A stretch of 64,000 nt of DNA from NCBI RefSeq assembly GCF_964355755.1, contig NC_092673.1:24805001-24869000 (forward strand), read 5' to 3'. The translations under genes and the position numbers were made by a program. The notes under the pieces are model-generated. The model had not been told where the DNA came from. It saw only the letters and a program-made list of their open reading frames with translations, and searched no databases. The stretch is from Antedon mediterranea (taxonomy: Eukaryota; Echinodermata; Crinoidea; Comatulida; Antedonidae). Positions 23,425-36,676 of the stretch are shown in pieces. How positions within the stretch are numbered: the first letter of the stretch is position 1; the number at the start of each line of letters is the position of its first letter.

Positions 23425-25260
23425 TATTTTGGTGAAACTTTACTAACAAACTGATATCTAAAAAGTGTTTGTTGTTCGTTTAGACAATATTATACATTAA
23501 ATCGTGTAGAAAGGGTTACTTTCCGTTACACGGAACCTCGTGAAATATTGTGCAACCTCTGATACACAGCCATGGCAATGTTTGACTGGTAAGCGCGCAA
23601 GCGCACTCCCTTTTTTTTCATGTGTTCTTCAATAGAGTGTGTGACCTTTACATCGAGTAGACCTAGCTATCAGAGTTATCTACATAGTATAAGGTAGCTC
23701 TGATCATACGTCGATTTAACTCTGATACGATTCGAATGAATTCGCTTAAATGCAAGGTGGCTTAGAGGCTCAACATCAACGCAGTTATTCCGTATGACAG
23801 AAAAGCCACCGGAGCAGCCCAATCAAAAATAAATTTAAAAAAAAAACAGAAAAAATCATCTATTGCGCCTGAATCTTTCAACTTTTAAACATTTTTCACA
23901 TAACATTTTTTTTTATAACAAAATAGATTTAATTGTTTAAGAAGTAGGTTCGTTGTATAAAAATTGTTTATTATGATAAATACAATTTGACGCAAACGAT
24001 GTTGTCTGATGCCTAAGCCCCAGTGTGCCTTGATTCTGGTTAGAAAGTCATTCGATATCGTATTCAATTAACTGCTTGATCTTTAAATCTTCATTAGATC
24101 TCTTCAAACCCAGTCTTGATTCAAATTCAATTCTCTTCTAAACATTTTACATAATTCTTTTTGGGTTCATCTTGCTTAAAGCAATACAAGTCGACAAACA
24201 TTCATATTATTCAGTACGATAGATTAATGGTTAAATGGAATATAATATAACAATACAAGGATTTTTAATGGAATATGATATTGATTACAGCCAATTGTTT
24301 GTGTTGTGAGATTACATTGACTTACAGTAAAATTAATTATGAATACACTCAGTTATGCAAATGTCATTTCTTTTATTGTTGAATTATTATTTTATAATTC
24401 TATTAACATAAACCCATTACTTGGGTATTGATGTACGGTACATTGTATAGGGTCTAAACATGTAAGTCGATTTTCCACCTTATACTGCAATAAGCACATG
24501 AATTTAAATCGCCGGTCGACTTCGTATTCGTAGATTGTGTAAAACTATATCCACTAGTACCTATAGGCATTTATAAATGTACACACAATTTATATTAATT
24601 ATAATAGGCCTAGAGTTAATAGTTTCTACGAAGGTGGGTTTACAAATGAAAATGATATGTTATTATTATAGGCCTAGTATTCCTTGAAATGAAAATGTCT
24701 GTCTGAATATTTTTTTTTTTCTGCGGTGAGAATAATCTAATCGTAAGTGCTCCCACTTGGATTGATATAGCTATTGCATTTCCAAATGGTTTAATAAAAA
24801 TCATTTCTGACGTTGGTCAATCAATAACGCTGCACTAAAACTGCAAAAGAACGCATGAATTTGTTTTAATGTACCGGTATTAAGCTGTTATGGTCAGCGA
24901 TTAATAGAATGTAGGCCTGCTTTGTATGTATACTGCCCTTAAGGGAATAAACGAACATTTTAATGTGAGTTAGAGTCTTATGGTTAAGGAAAGTGTCGTA
25001 TATCATTATATAATCTTGATCTATAGATGACCTTCTCTTGAATCTGTTTTTTTGTTCAAGTTTAAAAAATAAACAACTTCAAAATTGTCCGCAAATCAAA
25101 GTACTTAATTGCCCAGTTTCAGAGAAGTATTTCGGGTGCTATGCTATGAATTGTAAATGGGAGGCGCGGGGTGGAGGTTTGTTTGGATATAACGAGGGCA
25201 AAGCAAGGGTCAATAACTTTCATAACTTTAACATCTTTAATATTGTAGTGAGTGATTAAA

Positions 25261-25304
<44 letters not shown>

Positions 25305-25596
25305 CAGTTTAACCAGACTATGTCTATGGGGACCGATGTTCATTAGACTTATTGTCTTTTTTATGTTAGTCCAAAATATTAAGTCAAAACTCAGTCTGGA
25401 ACCCACACTAGATGTTTTATGCATTATATACATTAATACAGGTACATATTCTCAGAAAAGTTCTGGTTTTGAAAGTAAATTCTTCTTTCGGTTAAAAATC
25501 AAGGAACCACACCTCTTATTCAGTGAGTGATAGATGCTATCAACAATCTCTGTGCGGTGCCCTCTGTAATGCTCATATTAATGCGAGTGTTAAGGG
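23425..25596. other. Intergenic DNA without a recognised gene
   Basis: AT-rich unique sequence with scattered AGGCCTA motifs and an (AAT)n microsatellite at 25262-25306. A truncated SINE body (see 41233-41400) is visible at about 25371-25420. The 60-74-codon ORFs show no motif. Confidence 0.4.
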
Positions 25597-25768
25597 AAAT
25601 ATAAATATAGAATCTATGTTATTCCTTATGACCTGACTATTCACACAACGCGGATCGGGCTGGCGGTTTTCGCTCATGATAAATACAGATTCTACGTCCG
25701 ACAAGCTACGCGATATTCCGCTTACCGTTGTTACGGTATACTGCTCGTCTGTGTAAATTGGTCTTAAG
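25597..25768. mobile_element. Partial MITE (AAGCTACGCG family)
   Basis: Contains GATTCTACGTCCGACAAGCTACGCG, split over a short gap relative to the copy at 52736-52925, and ends in a CGTCTGTGTAAATTGGTCTTAAG terminus shared with it. The left terminus is not well preserved here. It has no coding capacity. The 69-codon minus ORF here is chance. Confidence 0.6.
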
Positions 25769-27298
25769 AAAGAGTACTTCACCTCTTCTCCAGATTCATG
25801 TATCGAAGTTTAGTTTCACGAAATAAACATTCATGCAATACACATGAAATAGTATAAAGGGCTTACAAGAATTACCAAAAGGAACAAAGGCATTCATTTA
25901 TTTCGCAAGCATATTGCATGCATAGGGTGATTCAACCAGCGTGAGTTGACTTTATAGGGCCCCTTAAAAACAATGTAAAGCTACATATGCAATTAAAACG
26001 TCATAAAAGTTATTAAAATACTGCTGTTTGTAAGTTCATGAATAAGTTAGAAAAACCAACGACAGCGTGACACGGAGTAGCATCATGTGATGTACTAAAA
26101 AGATGATAAAATTAATTTGAAAAGCCATAAAAATCGTTAGCATACTGAGAAAGATGCTTTAAAGAAATAAAACGACAAGTTTTATTTAGAAAGTAAATTT
26201 AAATCAGTCGACTAGTGATTTCGCTGTCGTGGGTCAACCAACATTGTGTTTAACAACAACATCAATCAACTCAAGAAACAATACAAGTCTATTCTGATTT
26301 ATTATGTTATGCCGATACTAATAGAAATGACATGTCCACTGTCGTGTTCAGTTTACCAGATATATAGGACATACTGTACTTAAACTAACAAAGTTGTCAA
26401 ACGCTAATGTGTTTTAACTTAAAAATTGCGTCAACTTTACCGACAAGACCACTATATCGTAAACTACAATTAATTCAACAATTAGTCTGGTCATAACAAA
26501 CTACTTGAAAATACAATACAATTAAGCTGAGTTATCTGAATTATTTAGTCCTCCACCAACGACACAGCATTCTTCGGCGTACAACGCTAGGTCATAAATA
26601 CCAAATCCCACGTACAAATTTAAATTAAATTGTCATTTAATAATATATACAAATGCAAGTTAAAACAACTTCAAGAGAATGAATTATAAAAGAAAGTCAT
26701 TATTTCCGTCACTTGTACTATATTTATTGATATTCATTTTGGGACGGTTGTAGACGTAGGCCTACTAAGGATAAACAGTTTATTCGACGAAATACAGTCC
26801 CGATTGGACGGACGCGTGCGGATATGCACACATTAAAGAGTTTTGAATAGTGAACATCTTGTCTTGGTGTACTACGAACTATCTGCTACGATCTTCAAAT
26901 CTCTTTTGGGAGAAAAACCTATTTTAGTTATCTTCCGTTTTGTATTGTTTGTTGTATATATTGAAATTTTATTCTGAAATAAAGTGATCAATCAATATGT
27001 TGTATGTACATGTAGATGCATTTAAATAATATTTACCAAACTGACGAGCACTCGCTTCTTTTTGGTGTACTGTTATGTGTTGGGTGTTGCTGTTGTTGTT
27101 TAATTGTAATTGTGAATAAATTGTGAATAAATTGTGAATATATAGATTATATATAAATGTTCGTCTATCGTCCAGAAAAGTGAGACAAATCACAAATGTA
27201 TATATCGGATGCCTATGTCTCCTTCCTCCTTGAATTTGTTCTTGTTTTGTTCTATTTGTTACACCGATATACCATTATTCTTAAGCTCTGTGTATGTA
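25769..27298. other. Intergenic DNA without a recognised gene
   Basis: AT-rich, unique at this resolution. A triple TTGTGAATAAAT-type repeat occurs at about 27110-27145. Nothing codes convincingly on either strand. Confidence 0.4.
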
Positions 27299-27427
27299 CA
27301 CTATAAATGATTTGCCCAAAAACGGTAGTGAAATTCCCAAATATGGTAGTGATATTCCCAAATATGGTAGTGATATGACATCATCATGTATACACATTAC
27401 ATTTTGTTGTCACATATAGTGTAGACA
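27299..27427. mobile_element. Short element of the CCCAAATATGGTAGTG family
   Basis: Begins ACACTATAAATGATTTGCCC, contains three copies of a motif near CCCAAATATGGTAGTGATAT, and ends TTGTTGTCACATATAGTGTAGAC. The outer CACTAT and ATAGTG are inverted. The same parts in the same order are present at 48584-48702 and 49006-49731. Confidence 0.7.
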
Positions 27428-28331
27428 TAACTTTATATCTGTATTTCCTGGTTATCTTCGGGTCTTGAAAGATTTTCCCAATGTGTTTTTTTTTATACCA
27501 AGTCAGGGAAAGACTTGTTTGAATGGGTTGCCAATTTTCTTTTATGTTTGTTATTGTATTTTGTTTGAAACTTATATGTAGTATTGAATCGTGGTACATT
27601 TATGTTGTATAATAACCTAATGCCCACGGAGAAAGGATATAAATTTGATTCAGTTTCTATTTTGACAAGTTCAATAAAAATTGTATTTTCTTACCGTTTT
27701 AAATGTCCACAATGATTTATTATAACGCATCAAATTACCTGTCAACATAGAAATACACAATGCTATACTGGATGGAGTAATGATAACCAATTGCTCAAAT
27801 AATGTAATATTATCATAATTGTTGTATGGGTGCGGTGTGTCTATTGCTATATTTTGTAGTAAACATAATAACGGCTGCCGAGTTTGGTTTGCATTGTGCA
27901 TATAGGCTTCATTTTTGTAGTAATTTTACCAATTTTAACCCATGCCCCTGAGTATATTGAAATAAGTGTGAACAATTAAAATTTAATTTTTAAAAATTAC
28001 ATTTAAAAGATGTATTATCTCCCTGAAAAAAATAATTCTTAAATTTTTTGTTGTTGAATATGCCTAATACTTATCCACTTTGACCAAAAATTGGATCGAA
28101 AAGAAAATGTATTTACCTAAAAACTGTAATTTTAAGCAAAAAATTGTTAAACAGCCAATGGGTTTTTGGTTGACTTTAACCATTTATTTTGTCATTTTAT
28201 AAGTGAAAACAAAATAATTTATTCAAAAACTTATTTTATTATTCTTGATTTTTCATGTTTTTGGGGAGAAATTTTGTTACAAATGAAAATATAGGCCTAC
28301 GTAGCGGTATTAATATACGAATATAAAACAG
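27428..28331. other. Intergenic DNA without a recognised gene
   Basis: AT-rich with several small ORFs lacking motifs. Nothing supported. Confidence 0.4.
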
Positions 28332-28415
28332 TAACAAACGTGCATCTCCCACCTTAGGCTGTTGGTTCTACTGTAACAAACGTGCATCTCCCACCTTAGG
28401 CTGTTGGTTCTACTG
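28332..28415. repeat. Perfect 42-bp tandem duplication
   Basis: TAACAAACGTGCATCTCCCA and the rest of a 42-bp unit occur twice in direct succession, apparently without a mismatch. Identity suggests a recent event. Confidence 0.9.
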
Positions 28416-29823
28416 CATGTTTAGTTGTTGATATTAATCTCTGTATAATCAATTGGTTTAATATTTAAACACAAAAAATAGCAAAGATCATTCATGTTTT
28501 AGTAATTGACCGTACTTTATTTAGCAAATCAAAATTTCAAATTTATTTTACAAACTTTACTGAAAGAAACAAAATTGCTACTAAAAATAATTAATAGTAT
28601 AGCAAGAATACAATAGTGTACCTGTAAAAGTATAATAAAAGCTTTACAAACGACTAATTGACAAAGCATCTTCAGGGCCTGGTATATAAATATTTACATT
28701 ATATATAATTCAATTGATAATTATTACACTATTGTATGACAAACCAGTAAATTGTGTTTAGCATACACATGAAGGAATTAATTATACACTTCTTTCTTAG
28801 TTAGAATATTACTTACTTTAACTGTAATTAGTTACTTCGACGATAATTACACATGTCTTTTCCAGACCACGCACTAAGCATTTCACAATACGTAGATATA
28901 TATACAAATAATCTTTAATTTATTTTATATTTAAATATTTATAGAAGGATTATCAAAAAGGAATTTACATAATTAACCTGACAGTAGACTTTACCCGCGT
29001 ATAACAAGGTATTATAACGGCAAGATTAAATATACCGTTGAGCTATGTACAAGTTTAGTTACGTTTGCAGCAGAACTGATTGCGGCGTTAGTCAGTGACA
29101 TTTTAGACTCGATATTCAGTCTAATTTAGAATTAAAAGTTCTACACCGGACCGGTAGAGAATTAGGTCTAAGCAGATACATTCACACTTTACATAATATT
29201 TACATGAGTACTTTGCTGAAAAGCACATACATTTAGGCCTATACATTTTCAGTTTATTTTCCATATGGTCAACAATCAACAAACAACAATCAACAAACAA
29301 CAAACAATGTACACTTTATCAAACCATGGCAATTGATGGACTCCGAAAAAAAAAGTGTTTCCATGGAGAAATATAACTTACATTTCTCCATAGAAAAACT
29401 TTTTCAAAATACGTGCCGTTAAGTTAATGAAATGGTTAGATGGTTATTACATTAAAATTAATAAATGTAGCAATATTTTATTGCAGCAATATACAATTGA
29501 CAGAGTTCACAGAAGACTACATTAATAAAATACAGTACATTAATGTTGTATGATATTTATATAGGCACGAACGTCTTCAATAATAATTGCATTACCAGTC
29601 TGAAAGTCTATTATGCAATGGCGAATTGTGATGCATATTATAAATAGTTTAGAATTATGTATTAATGATGAACATTAAGTACTAGTATAATTGAAATCTA
29701 GAATACATGTACACATTAAATATCAAAAATAAAACTTTAAATATTTATCATATATTGTACCTATGTTTACAGAGAACATCTGGTATGTGATACCCTATTC
29801 AGGGGACATCCATCATCAGGGGA
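28416..29823. other. Intergenic DNA without a recognised gene
   Basis: AT-rich. An inverted pair TTCCATGGAGAAATATAACT and CATTTCTCCATAGAAAAA near 29358-29402 could form a short hairpin. No gene supported. Confidence 0.35.
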
Positions 29824-29927
29824 TATCCCTAGCCTGAAGGTACTTTCTCTTTAATGATTATGCTCATGGAGATCGTATCCCTAGCCTGAAGGTACTGTCT
29901 CTTTAATGATTATGCTCATGGAGTTAC
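29824..29927. repeat. 52-bp tandem duplication within a GGGGACA-type repeat
   Basis: TATCCCTAGCCTGAAGGTAC and the rest of a 52-bp unit occur twice with very few differences. Just upstream, CCTATTCAGGGGACATCC belongs to the dispersed GGGGACA family best seen at 43844-45006. Confidence 0.85.
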
Positions 29928-31024
29928 GTGGAGTTATTGTCAATGTTCTACAAATGTTTATATTTTATAATAAACGATAGGTTCTACTGTCATTATAAAA
30001 ACGTTTAAACGTTAAACACTGTAAACGAATACGGTGTGTAAACCGTGAAACGCGTGTAAAAAGCGAGGCAATGTTGTAAAGCTAAATTACTATGTTCAAC
30101 CATTTCAACATATTTATGACTGTTTGTATCAATCCACAGATGTCATACAAACAGTGTCATCCAGTTCCTTTAATTAACAATGTGGCTGTGAAGTTGCTTA
30201 GTTAGTACAGAGAAACTATAAAATGTAGAGTTTGCACAGAATGATAAAGAATCAGAATTTATTGTATTTATGTATAACATAGCTGAAGCGACAATTGCTA
30301 GACACGCACATGCACCATTATCAATTGTGATTTACGAAACTAACAGGGATATGTCGTTATATTTTATTTCTTTTTTATAAATAACAATAAATTAAACAAT
30401 AAAGCACACGTTGATTTTATTAGGCAAAGTTATTGGATTAGAATACATTCCTCCATAACAGGTTGTCGACACACGCGACTCGGACAGAAAACATGTGAAT
30501 ACGAATTCGACATTTCAATTCTATTAAAACTGCGTGAACGAGCAAAACACAATTTACATTTATATTGGGCCCAGAATGTGACCGACGGAATGTTTTGGTC
30601 ATAGCGGCTGACGTCACTAAAGGTAACATCACCTTACCTAAATGATCACTTTAAATCGTAATGATGAGTATTGTGACATAGGCGTGTGTATTAATGTTGA
30701 CACGTGAGCGATCGAAAGTCAGAGTTAATTAAGCATGTCATTCTCACATGGCTTAATATTGAAAAACAACATCTTGTCTATGTATGCGAGATGTCCGTGT
30801 ACGCAAGTAACAGCAATAACTTGATGGTTGTACTTTTGACACTTTGTGAAGATGGTCATCGAGTTGACCGTGTCGCCCTATAGAGTTAAAATAACTTTCG
30901 TTTCCATTTCCATTATAAATATGTGGGCGAATATTTTACTCTGTCTTGATCAATAATCTCTGTAAAGTATCTCATAGCATATATATTTTTTCATCGGCAA
31001 ATAATACACTGCTGTATGGCTTAC
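29928..31024. other. Downstream flank of the divergent receptor
   Basis: No supported gene. This contains the 3' flank of the minus-strand receptor. AATAAA in the minus direction is present in several AT-rich spots, but none stands out. Confidence 0.35.
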
Positions 31025-31942
31025 TTATGCTGTTCTCATTACAGTGTCTGATGTATAGTACAACTCTGTTTTGTGACAAGAAAACATTCTCTGAAAAAAT
31101 GTCTTAACTCCACTACGAAACATAGCATTTCGCCAACAATATATGAACGGGTTACAAGCTGCGCTAAGTGGAAAGGCAAGAATGAGTAGTTGAAGCGCTC
31201 GGGCACTTTTTTCAAAATCACGCTGGTTATTTATTTGCGCGCAATTGATGATGCTAACGACAGAGCAGACAACACACGCCCACAAAACAGCAACAACAAT
31301 GGCAAAGGTTTTCAGCGTTTTCAACGCGGTCTTTACCTTATTGCCCATTCCCACTCTACTTCTTAGCATCTGCGCATGTCGATTGACTATGATGAATATA
31401 GGTATATACAGCACACACGCGAGAAAGATTGGGATAGTGATTATTGTTGTGTCCATGATGCAGTCCTGAGCGTACCACACGATGTCGATACTGACAAAAC
31501 TGAAAAGCGCGCCAAGAAGCCAGCAGGCGAAACCACAAAATACAAGTCGTTTTTGAGTAACAACTTTTGTATGTTTATATGGTGCCATTATAGCAAATGC
31601 TCTTTCTAAAGTTATTGCTAGAATGCTAAGTGATGATATTATGGTGAAACAATCCATCATGATCAAAGAGGCCAGTGCTATTTCCAAACTATTATCTGCA
31701 GACTTCACCATCATTAGCAACCCTAAAAAAGAGCTGACGCAGCCATAAGCAAAATCGGCAAATGATAAGTTCACAACTAAAATGTTATGCTTACGTTGGA
31801 GCGGTCGGAATATGCTAACTGCGCCGATGACGATAAGATTCCCAAGCACCGCTATGATGGAGATCAGAAGCGATCCAACTTCACTGATTCTTTGAATGGT
31901 TGGCACAGTAAATGAACCAGTATCAATCGTAACGTTGGCCAT
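31025..31942 (-). CDS. Divergent rhodopsin-family GPCR
   Basis: An intronless 305-residue seven-transmembrane receptor. Landmarks: N3 glycosylation site, N35 in TM1, NLSFAD with D63 in TM2, ERA at 113-115 in place of DRY, W141 in TM4, C161 in ECL2, W221 in TM6 without the usual proline two residues later, and NPFIY at 264-268 followed by CWRN. There is no obvious cysteine at the top of TM3 to pair with C161. There is no TM3 aspartate at the amine position and no TM7 opsin lysine, so it is not an amine receptor or an opsin. Short loops and tails are typical of the rapidly expanding orphan class A receptors of echinoderms and amphioxus, but the ligand cannot be inferred. The first ATG gives a complete TM1. 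Confidence 0.88.
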   Translation of the reverse strand: MANVTIDTGSFTVPTIQRISEVGSLLISIIAVLGNLIVIGAVSIFRPLQRKHNILVVNLSFADFAYGCVSSFLGLLMMVKSADNSLEIALASLIMMDCFTIISSLSILAITLERAFAIMAPYKHTKVVTQKRLVFCGFACWLLGALFSFVSIDIVWYAQDCIMDTTIITIPIFLACVLYIPIFIIVNRHAQMLRSRVGMGNKVKTALKTLKTFAIVVAVLWACVVCSVVSIINCAQINNQRDFEKSARALQLLILAFPLSAACNPFIYCWRNAMFRSGVKTFFQRMFSCHKTELYYTSDTVMRTA

Positions 31943-32807
31943 GTTTAGTCTGCTAGAAACAAATTCTCTAACAAAATCTTAACTGCTTTTGAGTATGCAT
32001 CTCAACAGCTGTCATATTATAAACAATGACTTTATACAAGTGATCCTCTAACTAAATTTGATTCCGTTGGCGTCCCATATTTTAGAATTGACTATTATTC
32101 TCGTGGTGTAATTCAACTGATGTACAGTTTTGAAAATGTCGGTTTGTTATTCGCTGTAAATTGTATACTGCATTCTCAGAATTATTAATAAATAATTATT
32201 CTCTGCACGGTATCTGATTTAAAATCCAAGTTGAACACGATCGATTTTGTCCCGATTTCCGACGCAGGGTACCCCTTTTCTTTTAATCCACCACGCTACA
32301 TCCGGTTTAACAGTGCTCATTAACGGATTTCAGAGACATTCCACTAGGGAGCAATTTCTGAAAGAAAATGACAAACATTATGCATTAAAGGTGTTTTTCA
32401 CACTGTACTTATTTTAAAGCACAATTACACAATAACAGTTACTATGGTACGGAACATTATTAGTGCAATTCGTGAATTTAGACTTTCTCTCAACAGGGAT
32501 GTTGTTTATTAGTTTCTTTTATGAAAGTAAAATACTAAAATAAATGCGTATGTAAAGTAGGCATAATTAGCTTAGTAAACTACTGTATAAGCAAGGTTGT
32601 GGCACAGCTGGTATACCTTCTGCAACTTCGAAGATATTCTTTAGTGCACGCGCACGTGGTTAGTCAGTGTTTGTATATGAATATAAACAACAAATAAATA
32701 GGCAACCTTGCTGTTTAAAATATGCATATGCAATTTTAACTAACTCGTAACTAACTCCGTTACGCGTTATAAATAATGTAATATGTTTTAAAAATGTTTT
32801 GTTTCAG
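31943..32807. other. 5' flank of the divergent receptor
   Basis: Upstream sequence for the minus-strand receptor. No clear TATA box, untranslated exon or gene seen. Confidence 0.35.
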
Positions 32808-32925
32808 TGATTCTTCGTATGGAAGAATAAATAGAGGAAAAAAGAGGACCACAAGTGTCGCATATTTTCGACCAGACACAATGCTAACCAAGGCTATCCA
32901 AGACAAGATTAACCTAGACTTATAA
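32808..32925 (+). other. Exon-like open segment
   Basis: A strong-looking acceptor (TTTTGTTTCAG) is followed by 38 open codons in phase 2 (DSSYGRINRGKKRTTSVAYF...), ending in TAA at 32923-32925. A good donor (AAACA|GTAAGT) lies 24 bases past the stop. No product is recognised and no partner exon was found. It could be the last coding exon of an unseen gene, a decayed exon, or chance. Confidence 0.2.
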
Positions 32926-32949
32926 CCGGATGGCAGGCAGCTCAAAACA

Positions 32950-34884
32950 GTAAGTTTATCTGGTTTATATACCGTAAGCCTACGATGAAGCTGTACTAAT
33001 AGTAGACAATCTAGTGGCACGCATAAGCTTTATTGCATGCGTGACCATTTCGGCCGCCAATATGGTAAGTTCATAATTTTTCCTGTGCCGGAAGAACTTG
33101 AAACGCAGTTCGCTGTTTGTAATTATGCAAAAACACGCATTTAGAATTTTTAATTTTAAATATTTTGCTACAAAATCCAAAACACTTTCGTGAATGAAGA
33201 GTGGCGTACGTACTTCTCATGCAAGCTGTTGAAGTGTGCCTGCGTATCTGCAGATTTGTTCAATTGTGATGCTAATGGTTCCATCATATTTTGATAGCTT
33301 GTTGAACTTTCTTTTTCGTTCACTGGCCAAAAACTTTTTTTTTCAAAGAGACTGATATAATGATAATACTAATCGGAAGAAAATTATGATTAAGTATATA
33401 ACGACCGGAATGTAGTATCTTAAACAGGAAATGAAAAATTGTCAATAACTTTTGGTATACCGACACAAGATCTAGCTCCATACAATGTGCAATTAACAAT
33501 ATCATCTCAAAACACTTTCCAGGAGTATCTTTATAACATTATTGACCTCAGAAGATAAAGGTTACAGTAATTAGCAACAGCACAAGTACCTTATAAAATC
33601 TACACCATTTACGAGATTAATTTTTTGTACAGCTCAGCGCTTCACATGTGATCCAAGGAAGTACTTTGAGATGATGATTTTCACTGCAGAAAAATACAGT
33701 AAAAGATTTCGAGTACATTTTTTGAAGCAAAATTCTTCCGATAATATTCCGTTAACCAATATCATACAATCTCATAAACATAGTTTTTAAATTCATTAAT
33801 TCATACATTCACATTTATTTAGTCATTGTTTATAATATCATTGATGACAAGGATCCTGCATAAAGAAATTTACAATTCTGTTTTCGCAGAACCCTTTTAC
33901 ATAAAAACATAACAAATAAAAACAAAACATAAATTTAAATTAAAGTGAGAAAGAAACGACATTACCTATAGGCCTATACATTTTAGTGTTGTTCATCAAC
34001 ATAAAGTGATAAATAGTGATTTGTAACATATTTATTTATACATTTATCTTTTCTTTCAAAAATATTCAGTTTATTACCGCCAGTACATGTGAATTCTTGT
34101 CACAACTTTGGTCCATATATGTGTATAATTATTAATATCTTTGAGTTTAGTCCTTTTCAAATTTCTGTTGATTAGGTGTTAACATCAAACTTGTGAGGCA
34201 TTTGATAAATAGGCAATAAAATACCGTGACAATACTATTCTCATCATCAGAACTGAAATCAACGCCTTAGCTGAGTACTTATATACAGTTATAGGTGTTG
34301 TTTGCAACGACCCTTTGCAAGCACCCTAATTGTGTTGGGTCTGTAGTCTGTAGTCTAAAGTTGGCCTAGATTGTTACATTTAAATACTATTTCGCATCTC
34401 TTTAATCCAAAATCAGAGTTGTTGGATATACAACTGTTTTGGCCAAATTAAAACCATGTTCCAGTTACAATATTTTAGTATATTGAGAAGAAAACAATTT
34501 ACACCGTGACATTTAGGAAAAACGCAGTCGTTGTTTGTTCTGTTCATACACTGTTAAGAGTGACTTACATTTTACTTGAAGTAGATAATTCTGTATCACG
34601 TACTGTATCTAGTTCATAAAGATATGGGTAAATTATGCAGGCCTAGATACTGTAATCAAAGCTTAGTACATTAATCGTGGATTCTAATGTCCATCTGCCG
34701 ATAATGTGGTGTGATCTAGACATGAATTATCACGTGTTCTAAGTTTTTACATTAACATGAGTAAATTGTTTTTGCTGATATTTCACTAAACATGTATATT
34801 TTATCCATTCTTGGACATTCTTAATTGCAATCGATGTGCCTAGGCCCCTACAGTTTGGTTCTCATTAACGTAAATACGTAAAGG
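32950..34884. other. Intergenic DNA without a recognised gene
   Basis: AT-rich unique sequence. The minus-strand ORFs at 32980 and 33320 (60-66 codons) have no family features. Confidence 0.35.
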
Positions 34885-35140
34885 CCACGGATGATGCGAT
34901 GAATCATTCGAAATGTCGCTTGCGATTGGTCAACTCACTTGCGTTGCGCTTACGTCCTTGCGTTGTGTCCCAGTTGGAACCAAGCTTCGTAATCTCCGAT
35001 GGCAACGCAAGGAAGTAAGTGTAACGCTCGTAATTTAACTAATCACGATGCGATAAATCATCCGAACAGTCGCTTGCCATTGGTTAACTCAATTGGGTTG
35101 CGCTTACATCTTTGCGTTGCGTCCAGGTGAGGATAATCCT
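34885..35140. mobile_element. Two partial AACGCAA-family MITE copies in tandem
   Basis: TGCGATTGGTCAACTCACTTG and TTGCGTTGCGCTTACGTCC-like blocks occur twice (about 34885-34990 and 35000-35140), each ending near the GTTGGAACCAAGCTT-type terminus. They are recognisably the right half of the element at 19643-19814. Confidence 0.75.
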
Positions 35141-35626
35141 CTCTCGGTACGCTTTCGTGTCTTGAGTCTTACGAATTGATAGGCCTATTTGTACAGATTA
35201 CAATCGAATTATTTATGGATTGTGGGCTATAACGTGAACAAAAGAAGGTAATAATAGTGTTGAACGATGCGTCACGGTGTTTCTTTGTCGATAAATCATT
35301 TGTCATAAAAATAATGACTATTATACAGGTATTATAATCATATCTATGATTAAAAATTTATTTAAAAATTCCCTAGAGTTCACAAGCCAGTATCGAACAA
35401 GATAAATGGGATTTAACTTTTCTATTTCTTATTTTGAATCCTATCATGAATGAATGCTAGACCTTTACAAGGCTATATTGTTTCATTAAATATATAATTT
35501 GTAAGTATTGTTGACCATTGATAGAAATTAAAATATGTATAAATGTAATATTAGGCCTACACAGAGATGAATTAAAATGTTATAAAAATTACCGAGTTAA
35601 GCGGTTCCATTAAAAACCACATTAAA
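35141..35626. other. Intergenic DNA without a recognised gene
   Basis: AT-rich unique sequence, nothing supported. Confidence 0.35.
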
Positions 35627-35771
35627 GCTACGTTCACACTATGCCTGAATTTCGATCCGGTGGCCTGGATAAAATGGTTCAAACAATACAACCGTTTACA
35701 CTAGGTATTCCGAATTCAGTAAAACGTTTGTGTCTGTCATAGAAAAGCGTACCTTTAGCAGTTCGAATCTA

Positions 35772-36676
35772 GGGTCTGTTTCTGCTGAAAAAATCAAAAT
35801 AATCGATTTTTTCCAGTCACCGCAAACCACAAAAATAATCGCGTTGCAATTGAAAATTGCTACGACTTTAATCGGTTATTCAGGGTAATCGGTTTTTAAA
35901 ATCACGTCATCATTCCCCCACAGCGGAGTTCAAGTTATGAAAGGCCGGTGAGAGTTGGTTTGTTTTAACATCGTATCGCTGCCTAAAACTCTCACATGTA
36001 TTATTAAAGATTATTCTTACGTAAAGCTATATTATTTGTAAAATAAACATCTAGGCCTACTACCGTACCAAATACAACAGAATAATGATGTTATATTAAT
36101 AAGGACACGTCGGCGAAAAAAAGTTCGTTTCGCCGTTCGTTGGTTCTACCTTCGGCCTGCTAGGCCTATAGGCAAAATATTTCTACCGAAACAAGTCAAC
36201 AGACAACAGGCCTAAAAAATGACATGTAAAACATCGTTAGCCTGGACTGGTGGTATGTAACGGGTGTACTTGTAACACAGAATCCTGGAGTCTCTCTGTA
36301 TAATTCTCCCCCACAAAATAATAAAAATCAAATGTTTAACATTTGATTGTTATTCGGTATACATCGCGGTCGTGGTTTTGCTGATCGTCGTCGATATCGC
36401 GCAAAACAGCATGCCTTTGTTACGTGAATAAGTTTGTCATACTCTAGAGGTCAAAGTGAGGTCAATAATCGCTATTTGTGTTGCAGCTCAAAACTGCTCC
36501 GCAATAATCGGTTAAAACAAGAAATAATCGATTAAAACACGCAATGGATTGAGTGTTTTTAATCGGTTATTTTTAATCGGTTATTTTATTTTGCGCCGTT
36601 TCTGCTGCCCAAAAATAATCGATTAAAAAAATAAACGGTTAATAATCGATTATTTCTGCTCAGCAGAAACAGGCCC
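35772..36676. mobile_element. 905-bp non-autonomous element, possibly nested in another
   Basis: Terminal inverted repeats GGGTCTGTTTCTGCTG (35772-35787) and CAGCAGAAACAGGCCC (36661-36676) differ at one position. Just inside both ends are AATAATCGATT motifs, and the right part has several TTTAATCGGTTATT copies. No transposase ORF is seen. Outside it, GTTCACACTATGCCTGAATT (about 35635) and GAATCCGAGTGTGAAAT (about 36693) look like the ends of an older element split by this insertion. The class is uncertain, and no clear target-site duplication was found. Confidence 0.6.
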
